Shown here: in pieces, positions 12,401 through 23,100 of the stretch
Position numbering within the stretch: the first letter of the stretch is position 1
Layout of the letters: each line of letters opens with the position of its first letter
Source of the DNA: Cyclaneusma minus
Taxonomy: Eukaryota > Ascomycota > Leotiomycetes > Marthamycetales > Marthamycetaceae
Direction: 5' to 3'
NCBI GenBank assembly: GCA_037179335.1
Contig: JAKZHN010000039.1
Span: 186,001-250,000, forward strand
Length of the DNA: 64,000 nt
Made by a program: the position numbers and the translations under genes
The notes under the pieces: generated by a model
The model's input: only the letters and a program-made list of their open reading frames with translations
What the model was told of the DNA's origin: nothing
Database searches by the model: none

Positions 12401-12746
12401 CAATTCAAGCGCCAACTCCTTCTTATCCAACACCACCATAACCTTCTCCGTCACAGTGAAAAACAACGGCACACTAGCCGGAAGTTACGTCACCCAAGTC
12501 TACCTTCTGCAGCGCCGCTCATCAGTCTCGCAACCTGTTAAACAACTCGTGGCATTCACTAGAGTATACTTGGATGCAGGCGAAACAAATAAGGTACAAA
12601 TGACGCTGGAAGTCGACAGATTCCTGCCGATTTTGAATAGGAATTGGGAATGGGAGTTGGAAATGGGAGAATATGTGTTTGCGCTGCTCGAAAACGGTGG
12701 TCATGATGCTTATACGGGGGTAAATGTTACTATGGTTTGTGTCTGA
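9414..12746 (+). CDS. Secreted GH3 beta-glucosidase/beta-xylosidase-type enzyme with PA14-like insert (975 aa)
   Basis: Six exons: 9414-9603, 9655-9758, 9845-11647, 11780-12129, 12197-12251 and 12321-12746. The N-terminus has a hydrophobic signal peptide. The GH3 N-terminal barrel contains GIMHDWYPTN, GIHACLSPVLDLALEPRWGR, VPVMKHFAAHGSPQAG (KHF..HG substrate-binding block) and DGFVTADDAGL, whose Asp at about residue 330 is the likely nucleophile. The C-terminal domain is split by a PA14-like insert (GLTGIYYADTNFSEPIF, about residues 450-600) and resumes at DIIILAVGANWNSDGENGDR. It ends with the fibronectin-III-like domain starting YPFGYGLSYTTF. GH3 enzymes release terminal beta-linked glucose or xylose by retaining hydrolysis; the exact substrate cannot be read from sequence. 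The 132-bp intron 3 and the small exon 5 (55 bp) are supported by frame and family sequence. Confidence 0.93.
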
Positions 12747-12971
12747 GCGACTGGCGGACTGGATGGAGTGGATATCATGTCCGAGGGACGCCTCCAGATT
12801 CTTCAATCATGAAGGACATTCCTGGGGATCTGAATATTTCGGACTACTGCAGATGTTCTGAAATATATTTGGAGACTCAGACTCTGGCTTGCAAAATACA
12901 AATCCGCGCAACCTTGCATCCTTGTACTATTGTCAGTTGTCAACTTCATCCCTCCACACATCCCCACCATT

Positions 12972-13484
12972 CTACTCCTCCTTAATCCCCACAAGCCCCT
13001 CCTCCGGCTCCTCCTTAACCCTCCCACCCCGCCCTCCCCTCTGCTTCCCTTCCCTCTTCACACCCTCAAGCTCCTCATCACCCCTCTTCCTCTTCCCTCC
13101 CTTCTTGTCACCTCCAGCCCCATCCTTTCCCTTCACCTCCTTCTCCCCCTTCTCCCCACCCTGAGTACCCTCCACCTTGGAGCAAATCTGCCTCAGCCTC
13201 TCCCTCGCCACCGCAGCAGTCCTGTATCCTTTAATCTCTGCCAGCTTGACAAAATCGATCTAGATCGCCCATTCTCACGTCAAAAGCCGCTTCACTATCA
13301 AGCACATCGGGAAAATTGAGAACTTGGAAGGTTGAATGGGAAGAGAGAGACAAATACGTACATCGCAAGCAGAACGTACGGAGTTGCGGGCACAGACATA
13401 GGCAGCGGCGAGAAGGAGCTCTTTCTCGGCGTCGCTGATGCGGTTGGTGCCGCTGCTTGACCACCATCCGTTTTGTGATGCCAT
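12972..13484 (-). CDS. Small Myb-like DNA-binding-domain protein (136 aa)
   Basis: Two exons, 13484-13362 and 13259-12972, joined in phase 0 across a GTACGT..TAG intron. Residues ~15-70 (SDAEKELLLAAAYVC ... FVKLAEIKGYRTAAVARERL) match the compact Myb-like helix-turn-helix found in many small fungal proteins, which usually carry a single N-terminal repeat followed by a disordered tail. The tail here is Lys/Glu/Gly-rich with basic patches (KKGGKRKRGDEE) that could act as a nuclear localisation signal. It ends with two psi-K-x-E SUMO-consensus sites (VKEE, IKEE). A role in nuclear DNA or chromatin binding is inferred; target genes are unknown. The ATG at 13484 has a good context and the upstream in-frame extension lacks ATG. 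Confidence 0.78.
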
Positions 13485-14090
13485 GGTATCCAATTTCGTA
13501 GGCAAGCTGTCGGCAGGAATGCGGCTTTTGCTTTCAGGTCCCTGGGGTGATTTGGTATGAGATATTTGATGTGGAACTTTGATTGATCTCTTGAGGATTC
13601 GTAGGAAGTTGAGGATTTGCAGGAGGTTGAGTGTGGTTCTGAACTCGCTGGTCGTAACCAGCGAACTAGATAAGTATTTGGAGGTTATGAGGATTATTCG
13701 GGGGCTGGAGAGAATTGACTTTTGTGTGAACTGTGAATTGTGACTAGGTGGGGGAATTTTGCCTTTCGATTCGCAGGCTGGAAAAGTCTTGATTGGGGGT
13801 GTAGCGTTATTCCGATTCGGAAAGTTCGGGTCCGCGGAACGCTATATGATCATTGGTTGAATTGATATTGAATTGATCAAGTCAGCAGAGTTTCTGTGAA
13901 GCAAATTAGTTCAAAGTCTGAGTTTTCCACAGTTCACACAGATTACCTATACTTGGCGCTTCCAACGGACAATCAAGATTGTAATCTATTCCCCTAAAAG
14001 GCTAAAGCATCCTGGATTTGGAGATCGGAATCGGATGCGAGTTCTTTCTCAACCAGTTGTAACTCGTAGCTGATAGTTCCTGGCCAATAC
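13485..14090. other. Intergenic region upstream of the Myb-like gene
   Basis: About 600 bp with no credible ORF. Presumably contains the promoter of the minus-strand Myb-like gene. Confidence 0.5.
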
Positions 14091-14249
14091 CCTGGATGTT
14101 TCCCAGTGACCTGTATGTCTCATAATTACTTGAATATTTCCCAATTACTTGAATATTTCCCACTCCCCAGTCACTTCGATTTCTCACAATTACTTGTATA
14201 TCCCACGGTTACTTGCATATCCCCCAGTTACTCGAAAACCCCCCAATTT
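14091..14249. repeat. Degenerate minisatellite, 8 units of 19 bp (one 26 bp)
   Basis: Units begin at 14091, 14110, 14129, 14148 (26 bp), 14174, 14193, 14212 and 14231. The approximate consensus is cttgaatatttcccaatta. Adjacent units differ by 2-7 bases, so the array is old but the period is exact. It lies in non-coding DNA. A related array in reverse orientation occurs at 24700-24889. Confidence 0.85.
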
Positions 14250-14527
14250 CACGAGTCAAACAAGACACAATAACCGAACTGAGGGGCGAATCTACTTTGA
14301 TTGGTGGTGTTACAAATTTAATAGTACAGAACCTCTGGTTCCCCCTAGTCACATTGAAAACCGCTCCACCAGCTCTTCCACGAGCTCCAGCACCCACCGT
14401 CCGAATCGACGGATTCTTCCACCGCGGGGGGCGGGGCCGTAAATGATCCTGGGCGTAAGTTAGTAACCACAGCCCAGACGACACTGGAATGCAAGGACGA
14501 GAGGGCTAACTTACTCGTTTACCTCTT
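14250..14527. other. Non-coding stretch with one good intron-like segment
   Basis: On the minus strand, 14504-14455 has a GTAAGT donor, a TACTAAC branch site and a CAG acceptor, implying a spliced transcript. No convincing frame with an ATG crosses it. It may be a 3'-UTR intron of the small candidate gene to its right. Confidence 0.35.
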
Positions 14528-14844
14528 CTATGACGAGGAGGCGTTGGACTGCGCGGCGGCCGCGCCAGCGCGCGCGATGAATTCGGGGATGAGGTTGGGC
14601 ATGGTGATTGATTTGTGGTTTGCTAGGTTTGTCAGGATGGGGTGTTTGCTGTCTGATTTGGTAGGCCATTCAGGACATGAGAGAGCACCAGGGGATTGAT
14701 CGACTTACTTTGTTTGAGAGGGTTTGGTTTGATTGGAGATCTTGTTTGGAGGTGGGAGGTTGCAGGAGCTGGAGAGATGTGGAGAATGCATTGAAGAGCT
14801 GACCTACCCGGGTCGATCCCTGAGGCATTCGACTCTGTCGGCAT
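14528..14844 (-). CDS. Candidate very small spliced gene (43 aa), structure uncertain
   Basis: Exons 14844-14808 and 14622-14528 join in frame (GTAGGT donor, CTAG acceptor) to give a 43-residue protein beginning MPTESNASGIDP and ending ARAGAAAAQSNASSS. Both the first ATG and the internal MPNLIPEF methionine have good contexts. A further upstream ATG at 15130 (aaaaATGgcc) begins an 86-codon frame that could be an additional exon of the same gene; a pyrimidine-rich acceptor lies at ~14910. No family is recognised. Treat it as a lead rather than an established gene. Confidence 0.3.
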
Positions 14845-15130
14845 GGCGATTGTGCGGATGGTGAACGCTTCAGATCGAAGCTGCTGTAGTGGCTGCAAGC
14901 AAGAGAGGGTTAACACCGGAGCCTAAAGCAGGGAGAGCTGGGAGGCCGTGTGCCAGAGAGCGATCCGGAGTGTTCATGCCTGACGCGACAGGAGTGGTCG
15001 TGTTCGAGGGGCGTGAGTGGTCGATCTCAGGGGGCAAGCCGCAGGGACAAGCCGCAGCTTGGGGGTCGACCGCATTGCTAAAGTTTGCGGTATGCGCATT
15101 CGATGGAAGTCGTGTGTTGATGGAGGCCAT

Positions 15131-15590
15131 TTTTGCGTTTCTTGAGAGATTGACTACTACGCGGCGGATTACGGGTCGGGATGTTGTCAGCCTGCTATAT
15201 CAGGCAGCAGCACTAGCTCCTTTGTTAGCGCCTCCCAGCTCCACAAGAGCTGGACCTCAGCTAGACCTTCACAATTTCAAGCACCTACGTCCCTCAACAG
15301 ATGTTCTTCGGACAAGAACATGATCCTGGAACGAAAAAGCGTTCTTGGGCCGGGGAAGAGATCTTGGAGCGAGCATCTCAATAGGAGTCGATCTTGCGGG
15401 CTGGGACTGACGAGGGCAACGGCACTGTGAAGATCTGATATGTGTAATACAGGTTAAGTATTGTACAAAATAGGAGACAGACTCGCCGAGTACCCCTGAA
15501 CGCAAATCTCCATCCGCAGTGAAACCAACACAAAAGATCTAAACGGGGCATAAGAAATTGAGAAACGAGAGCAGACCAAAAAACGCCCAT
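15131..15590. other. Intergenic region, no gene seen
   Basis: About 460 bp between the small candidate gene and the 3' end of the beta-lactamase-like gene. The ORFs show no recognisable features. Confidence 0.5.
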
Positions 15591-17758
15591 TCATGGCCCA
15601 GCCGCCGGCAAAATCTGAGCAACAGGCGTCGGCAGCGTAAAATTCGACACCCTCGCACTCGTCGCCGCGCCCGCCGTCCCCCCAGCCCCCACACCCCTCA
15701 TCATCTCCAACCTCAACGCACTATTCAACAAGCTCGTAGCATTCCCATTCGCATCCACCATAAAGATAAACTCATCAAGCTGCTGCCTCCCATACATAAA
15801 CCCCGCCGGACCAATCCACGTCCCACAAGGTGTCGTAAACGTACTTTCCGATGTAGGAGTATTCAGATCCTCAAACACAGCTCTAAAACTCTGCTTCTGC
15901 GTGCCGTTGGCATAGCGAATATTCAAATCCGTAGGATACAGTCGGATACTGAGGCTTTCGGTTGTGCTTGAGAGGCCGAGGAGCGAGATGATGATGGGGA
16001 ACATGTCGGTGCCATTGCTTATCCATCGATCAATGCCCAGTCCCGGCTTTACGCCCAAGGGGTCTGTGCTAATCGTAATACTCGAACTAATATTCGCATC
16101 TGCAGAACTCCAAGTGCCGGCATATAGCTCTTGGGCATTTTGGCGGCCGGCGTCTTCGAAAGCGGATAGGAGCGTATCGCCGATGACGTTGGCGATAGCG
16201 AAGTTTACATTGCTGATGGATGTGCCGGCGAAGAGGAGAACCATGCCGATGTTGTAGTCGGGGATGAGGATCAGCAAAGAGGAGTAGGAGCCGATGTTGC
16301 CGGCTTTATTGTAGGCGTCGATGATGCGGTATTGGTTGGAGGTGAGGCTGATTCGGCGGATTCCCCAGGGGTAGGAAACGGCTGCGCGGAGGTCGGATGT
16401 TAGTGCGACGGGCTTGAGCCAGCGGCGGGTTACGGAGGGGAGCATGAGGCGGGAGGAGAGGATGGAGCGGCCCAGGCGGGACATGTCGTTTGCGGATGTG
16501 TAGATACCGCCGGTGCTGGGACGGGGTGTCAGCGAAAAAGAGGCACGGGAAGAGGAGCGACGGGAACAGGGCCGGCTGGCAACAGTTTGAATAGGTCGTG
16601 TCAGGGGTGTGACTTTCCCGCCTGACCAAACTGACCCGTTGATGCAATCAGGGTTTGCAAACTGTAGCCAGTCATTGTGAGGGGCGGAGAGAAGTGTGAC
16701 ACTCACGGAGCCTCTTCTCCCAGATTGACATTCCATTCGGTGGACGAGACATCTCCAGGGATGATGCCATAGCTAACATCAGGCATACTACTGTAGAAAG
16801 TGTGATTCAGACTCAGAGGCGTTATGAGGTCGTCTTGCAGCATGCTGGCAAAGTTCTTGCCCGTGATACCTTCTAGTGCATAGGCTAGAATTTGGTATGC
16901 TACATTGGAATATATCGGAGTTGAGTAGGCTGCTTCCACTGGATACACGTTCGGGAAATTCTGAAAGAATTCTAGGACATTGTCAGCGCATGGATTCTCG
17001 GCCGACTGGGGTGGAATGTGTCTCACGTGTTCTGTTGCAGAGAGGATATATCCCGCAGGTTGGAATATCTGGAGCTGACAGGGGTGGAAAGCCGATGGCG
17101 ATGTCGTCGACCTGTGGGAGCTCAACCGACAACTCCCCGGACAATGCATCTATATCATCGTCAGTCTGCGTCTCTAACCAACATTTGTGCCAGGGAACTT
17201 ACTTTCATTGGCAATTCCAGCCATCTGACTAGCCAGAGCCCCAATCGTAATCTCTTCCCAGTCCGGCTGCGAAATCGTATTACCTGCTCCGCTCGCCGCT
17301 ATCGCGGCCAGTTCTGGCACCCATTTTGTAATAGGATCATTGAAATGAGCGAAGCCGTCTTCGATGAGAAAGGTGTAGATGGTGAAGATCTTGGAGACGC
17401 TGCCAAGACGATAGACAGTGTCGCCGGTCACGTTCGTTCGCCCGGATGAGTTCAAGAGGGGAAGCTCCCACGCTGTGTGGGAATGGTCCCATAGGGGAAG
17501 CTCTTCGTTGGCAGAGAAGACTTGGGCGGAGTAGGAGTTTTGGTAGGAGAGAAAGGGAAATTGAGCGTAGGCATCGTAATCGGAAATGATCGTTGTCAAG
17601 CTCTGGAGGGCTGTTTGGATGATTTTGTTTTGGGAGGGCTGGGAGAGTTTGGGAAAGACTGGACCTGCTAGAGGACAGTTGGTGGTTGTGAGTCCGTATG
17701 ATGGATAAATTTGCGATGCCAATATCAAGATCAGAGAAGACAGTTTAGAGAAAGACAT
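15591..17758 (-). CDS. Secreted serine beta-lactamase-like protein (622 aa)
   Basis: Four exons: 17758-17203, 17149-17027, 16971-16707 and 16515-15591. The N-terminus MSFSKLSSLILILASQI is a signal peptide. The class C beta-lactamase/DD-peptidase fold is marked by the nucleophile motif S120-V-S-K123 in YRLGSVSKIFT and by Y247-S-N249 in PIYSNVAYQILAYALEGIT. A typical fungal block is PTCGIYPLCNRTQFF. The C-terminal ~250 residues resemble the beta-rich extension of long fungal members. Fungi lack peptidoglycan; family members include lactamases and esterases and several act in secondary metabolism, but no such cluster is seen here. The substrate is therefore unknown. Numerous N-glycosylation sequons fit an extracellular or vacuolar location. 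The start at 17758 is preferred over in-frame upstream codons because it begins the signal peptide. Confidence 0.9.
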
Positions 17759-20121
17759 GACTGGAGCAAACAAAAGAGTGGACTTCCTTGTAGAAGGAAA
17801 CAAAATGAGTGTATGAGGACAGGTAAAGAACGTTGGAGACCCTAGAAAATGGTTGAGGAAAATCTTGAATACTTGTACCATCTCGAGGTTCTCCTTCCCA
17901 AGCCTGGCAAGGGGTTACACTTCGGACACATGGATTCGTAACACATGTTCTCGATGGCTTGGGTGCCCGCCAGATGGATAAGGAATGTTGAACACATGTT
18001 GAGAACAACTTCCATCGACGGTGGATGTATTCTTTGAAAATGACGCAATACCTGGTTTGAAGATTAACTTGTCGTCCGTCGTCTGAAGGGGTAGCGGTGA
18101 AGTTGAATGCGTGCGCTACACGACTGAACTCGTCAAAATATTGCTGGTCTTGCTATGCAAATGATGTAACGAGGATAATTTGACGACAAATTGATTTCTG
18201 TCCTTCGAAATCACGGGCACGATTTGGGTTGCGTATGGTTGGGTAGGGTGGTTCGGCATAGAGAGCCAAGCACCATCATCCCTTGCTGCTGGACATTAGT
18301 CGATATTCCCGTAGCTACCAGTTCAGTGTGTATGGAAGGTAGGGGCGCCTAACATTGGAAATAACGGGAATTTCGCCGTTCAGTTCATTATCCCTTTGAA
18401 GTTCAGAGCCATAGATGCAAGGTAGTCGGTCCATCACGTGTTGACACGTGCATTGGAGTCGCAATCTAAGCCTCGCAGCCTTGTGAGCTACTCTCGCAAA
18501 GATTACTGATCGCAGAGATTCGATGTGGTGGGTGCTGAAATTCATGCCTCACACAGAAGGACTTCAAGGTCACCTCCAAGCCTCGACGTCTAGCACCTCG
18601 AATCCGAAAATGATGTGGGGGTCAGACGAGGTCAACATAGCCTCTCGAAGGTTGCTTACCGTCTTTTCGTAAGTCCGCATGTTTCTCTTGTCCAATCCCC
18701 CTCGAGATCCCCGACATTGTTCCTGTTGTCAATGCCCAATGGTTGCTTTTGCTGTTTCTTCATCTTCAGGCTTGTGGTCGTCCAGACTCCACCATTCGAG
18801 ATCCAGTGCGTTTCAGGCGTTTTCAGCTCATAAGACGGGAAGCAATTTCAACGATTGACGGAGACACCGCCTCTACTCGGTCAGCCCTACCGTGCATGGA
18901 GAGAGTGGCACATCTGCAGAAACGGAGTGTGCGAGGAGCCTACCTTCCTGCTCTCAAATGCTGTCACAGGCTCTCAGCCTTCTCGGACGATCGTGAATGA
19001 AGCCTACTATGAACACCGTCTTCGAGTTTTGACCCATCGCAGCGCCTCCTCAGCCCGGACGCCTTTTGACGCGCATGACGACTGGACTGGCACACAAATG
19101 GAGGGGAAAATTTTCCCACCACGAATATCGACACCAAGCCGTATGCAAAACGCCAATCGGCACACTCCTCGCCAGGCTGTGATATTGAAGCATCTGGCCC
19201 GATTCCCAGGATCGGCTCCAGTGCCTCAGACTCGGTTTGTCTTTGCGCGCCGTAGCATGGATGGATGATGGATGGTGGTTTGTGGTGTGCACTCGGGTTA
19301 CAGAAGTCAAAGCGGAGAGACATGCGGCCGCTTGCGGCGCCGCCAATCGTCGCCCAAACCCCCGGATCGTCCGCCCCGAGACAATCTCATCCCCGTCTTC
19401 ACTCTTCAGCCAGCGGCACAGCACGAGAGGCGCCCAATTGCAGCTCCCAATTGACGCCGTGTCTTCACATCGTGAGTGCAGATGCTGGGAATGCCCCACT
19501 ACTCGTACATATGTAACTATTTCTGTATGTTCACTCCTCGGAATATGCCTCCATTCTCCCGCCCCCAATCCAGCATCATTCCCTTGTCATTGGCCATCTT
19601 ACGACAAAAGACGAGCTCGATCTCGGTCGGTAGGGCCGTATACCACGAGCCTCGACAGATTTGGGGTCGATTTGGGGGCGATCCTTCAGCCCCAGGGACT
19701 TGGTTCCTCTGAGCCTTTTCAACCGTCCTGTTTCTGCATCCACAGCCGTTCTTCGTCCTCTCAAGTTCAGCTCAGGCTGACGTGATAGCCCAGGTTCGAG
19801 CTCTGCCTTGAGCCAAAACTCCCGTTGATAAGTCTGCCATTGGTTGTGGCACTTCCTGGGAGCCTGCTCTGCCGTCCCTTGTACCCATGTGTTGATACGT
19901 CTTTATCACCACTGTCCCTAGCAATCTTCAATTTTCCTTTAATACCTCGTTCCTTCGTTCATTTGTCCTGCCTCATTGCAACCCGCCTTTATGCACCTTT
20001 GTTTATAATATATACGTTCTCCTGATCCTCCGGCATTGAAGAACAGCCTCTCGTTCTGCGGCTTATACTCCACCGTTGTGTTTATACATTGGGCTCCTTC
20101 TCTCTTCACATCTTTCTTATC
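17759..20121. other. Long divergent intergenic region, 2.4 kb
   Basis: Separates the beta-lactamase-like gene from the oxidase-hydrolase fusion. Several ORFs of 60-180 codons overlap each other on both strands, none with splice support or domain similarity. The last ~300 bp is CT-rich, as is usual for a fungal 5' leader. No repeat or RNA gene was recognised. Confidence 0.5.
20003..20014 (+). promoter_or_regulatory. TATA-like element upstream of the oxidase-hydrolase fusion gene
   Basis: TTATAATATATA lies about 110 bp before the chosen ATG and within CT-rich leader sequence, a plausible core promoter position. Based on sequence and spacing only. Confidence 0.4.
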
Positions 20122-23100
20122 ATGGCGCTACAAGTCCAAGACTATAATTCGATACCCCCTTCTCCGCCAGCCACTCCAAATCTCGGTCATATCTCACTTG
20201 ACCCTATGCTGAATATGCCCAACAAGCAGAGCAATCCTTCGACTAATGGCTTTTCACATACTAGTGGAACCAGCAGTCCTACGAGCCACCTCAGCAACGG
20301 CGGTACAAATGGCACCAATGGCGTTCACAAGGCGGAGAACAAGATACACACAAACATGAAGGTCGAAGAAGTTTCACATCAAGTCGATTCTTTCGGACTA
20401 CACACTAGCAGTCCTGGTGCACGAGTTGGATCCAAACTAGCTTCCTACTCCGACGACAACTATGGAACACAATTCCCCCGCATATCGAAGCATGTCGAGC
20501 TGATGAGAAACGAGTATGATTGCGTTGTTGTCGGTTCTGGATATGGAGGTGGAGTCGCAGCCAGCAGAATGGCAAGAGGAGACCAATCTGTCTGTCTCCT
20601 CGAGCGTGGGAAGGAAAGATGGCCTGGTGAATACCCGGCCAAGTTCACAGAAGCTATGAAAGAATTACATGTCTCGGGCGACTTTGCACCAGGGTTTCTC
20701 GACGGACGCATGGTGGAAGGTGGAGACCCAACTGGACTCTATCATCTCGTCGTTGGGAAAGGACAAAACGCCTTCGTGGGAAACGGCCTCGGCGGTACAA
20801 GTCTGCTGAACGCCAATGTCTTTCGAGAAACTGACGAAAGGACAATGGCTCTGGGGGAGTGGCCGCAAGAGCTCCGGAAACCGGGTGAGCTGAACAAGTA
20901 CTACAAAAGAGCTCGGGACATGTTGCAACCTGAGAGATACCCAGAAGACTGGCCCGAGCTGCCAAAGCTATCGTTGTTGGAGAAGCAAGCGAAAGCTCTG
21001 GGATTCGAGGAGAAATTTGAACGTGTCGAACAGACAACTCGATTCGTCAATGGCGCCAATTCCACCGGTATTGAGATGTTTCCGTCTGCCTTGACGGGCC
21101 AAGACAGCACTGGTGTGAACGACGGTAGCAAATCGAGTACTCTCGTCAACTATCTTAGCGATGCGTGGAATTGGGGTGCTGAGATGTTCTGTCAGTGCGA
21201 AGTACGCTACATCAAGAAGCATCCGGACAAGGAGGGATACTTGGTCTACTTCGCCTGGCATGGCAGCAAAAGAGGTTCCTTCCCTCACAACTTGTACGAA
21301 GACCTGATGTGGGTTCACGCAAAAAAGTGCGTCTTTGTGGGAGCTGGAAGTCTCGGCACGACCGAGATCCTCCTACGCAGCAAGTCACTTGGACTGGCGA
21401 TGAGTGCACAGGTTGGTCGGACAATGAGTGGGAACGGCGATATCCTTGCCTTTGGATACAATTGCAACGAAGAAGCCAATGCAATGGGTCGGGAACAACC
21501 TTCCACTTATCGGCCTATAGGACCTACCATCAGCGGTATCATCGACTGCCGCCACGACTGTGAGAATGTTCTGGATGGCTATGTGATAGAAGAGGGAGCC
21601 ATTCCGGAAGCTCTGGCCCATATGCTCGAATTCATGCTCGAGCTCATGCCAGGGAAAGAAATTCCAAAGCATCTCACTCTTCAACAACGGATCAGTCACA
21701 TGCTTGCGAAACAAGGCAGCCGCTTCCTCGGACCATACCACCCAAAGGGCAGTTTGGAGAAGACACAGGTTTACTTGATTATGAACCACGACAGTGAGTT
21801 TCATTCTTCAGCCTTGGAAGCCAATGCCCAACGTCCCTTTGACACTTGAGTTGTCCCAGTCACTTGGGTGCTTTGATTGGCTGTCCCCAATGACTTGAAA
21901 TCTATACTGACCCTTGCAATTAGCAAACCAAGCCTACATGACCCTTAAAGACGACAAACCAGTCCTACAGTTCCTCGGCGTTGGCCGCAGCGACCACGTC
22001 GCCCAACTCCGCGAGACCCTCAAACGCGCCACCGAAGCCGTCGGTGGAACCTATATCGACTCACCCTTCTATGCCGCTCTCGGCCAACAAGAGATAACCG
22101 TCCACCCCATCGGCGGTGCCTGCATGTCTTCCAACGGCACTGCCGATGAAGGCGTCACAAACCACTTCGGAGAAGTCTTCACTGGTCGCGGCTCTGAGAC
22201 CTACGACGGGCTTTGCGTCACCGATGCAGCTGTCATTCCATGCGCTCTGGGAGTCAACCCCTTCGCTACTATCACGGCCCTGGCAGAAAGGAGCGTGGAC
22301 CATATGGCAAGAAAGAAGGGCATCAGAGTGAATTTGGAAACAAAGAATGGGATTATTAATCCTCTGACGGGCCATCCGAAGAGGGGGAAGAGGCAGAAGA
22401 ATGACGATGCTATGGTCAGAGCACAGACGCTTATTCATGACGTTGCGGCCTCGGGTCTGAGCGGCTTCGAGTTTACGGAGGTTATGAGTGGATTCATTGT
22501 GAGTTCTTTGCATTGCTTTCTGACACTTGTTTGTGTTGGCTAGTGCCCAAATACATGGTTTGGCCACACTTAGTGGACAATGTCAAGTTTGAGAGCATCC
22601 CGTTTTGATGTTGTATGCTAATAGCTTCCACAGCATGTTGGTGATGGCCTGACTGGCGATTATGAGAAAGAAGGTTATGTGACAGCAGCGAAGACTGCCA
22701 GAGGTCTCTGTGAAGCTGCGAGATTCTTCCTCAGTGTCAAAGCTTGGAACACTGAAGCCATTGTTCATCGCGCCGATCACTCAGCTATGTTGACTGGGAC
22801 CTTCGTCTGTGCTGCATTAAGGGGTAGCCCCTTTATGGTCAAACGCGGCGACTTCGAGCTGTTCAGTGATGACTTGGGCGCATCTGGAACCAAGAACTTG
22901 CGCTACGACTTCGATATGGTGTCCACAGATGACACGATTCTGCATTTCCATGGATTCAAGATCGTCGACTCGTCCGTGGCACTCAATCCGTGGGCATTCT
23001 GGAAGGCCGCTTCCACTCTCTACGTTACAATCACTCGGTATGACAAAAACGGCCCTGTCCTCGGCCGTGGTATTCTCAACATCTCGCCCACCAATTTCCT

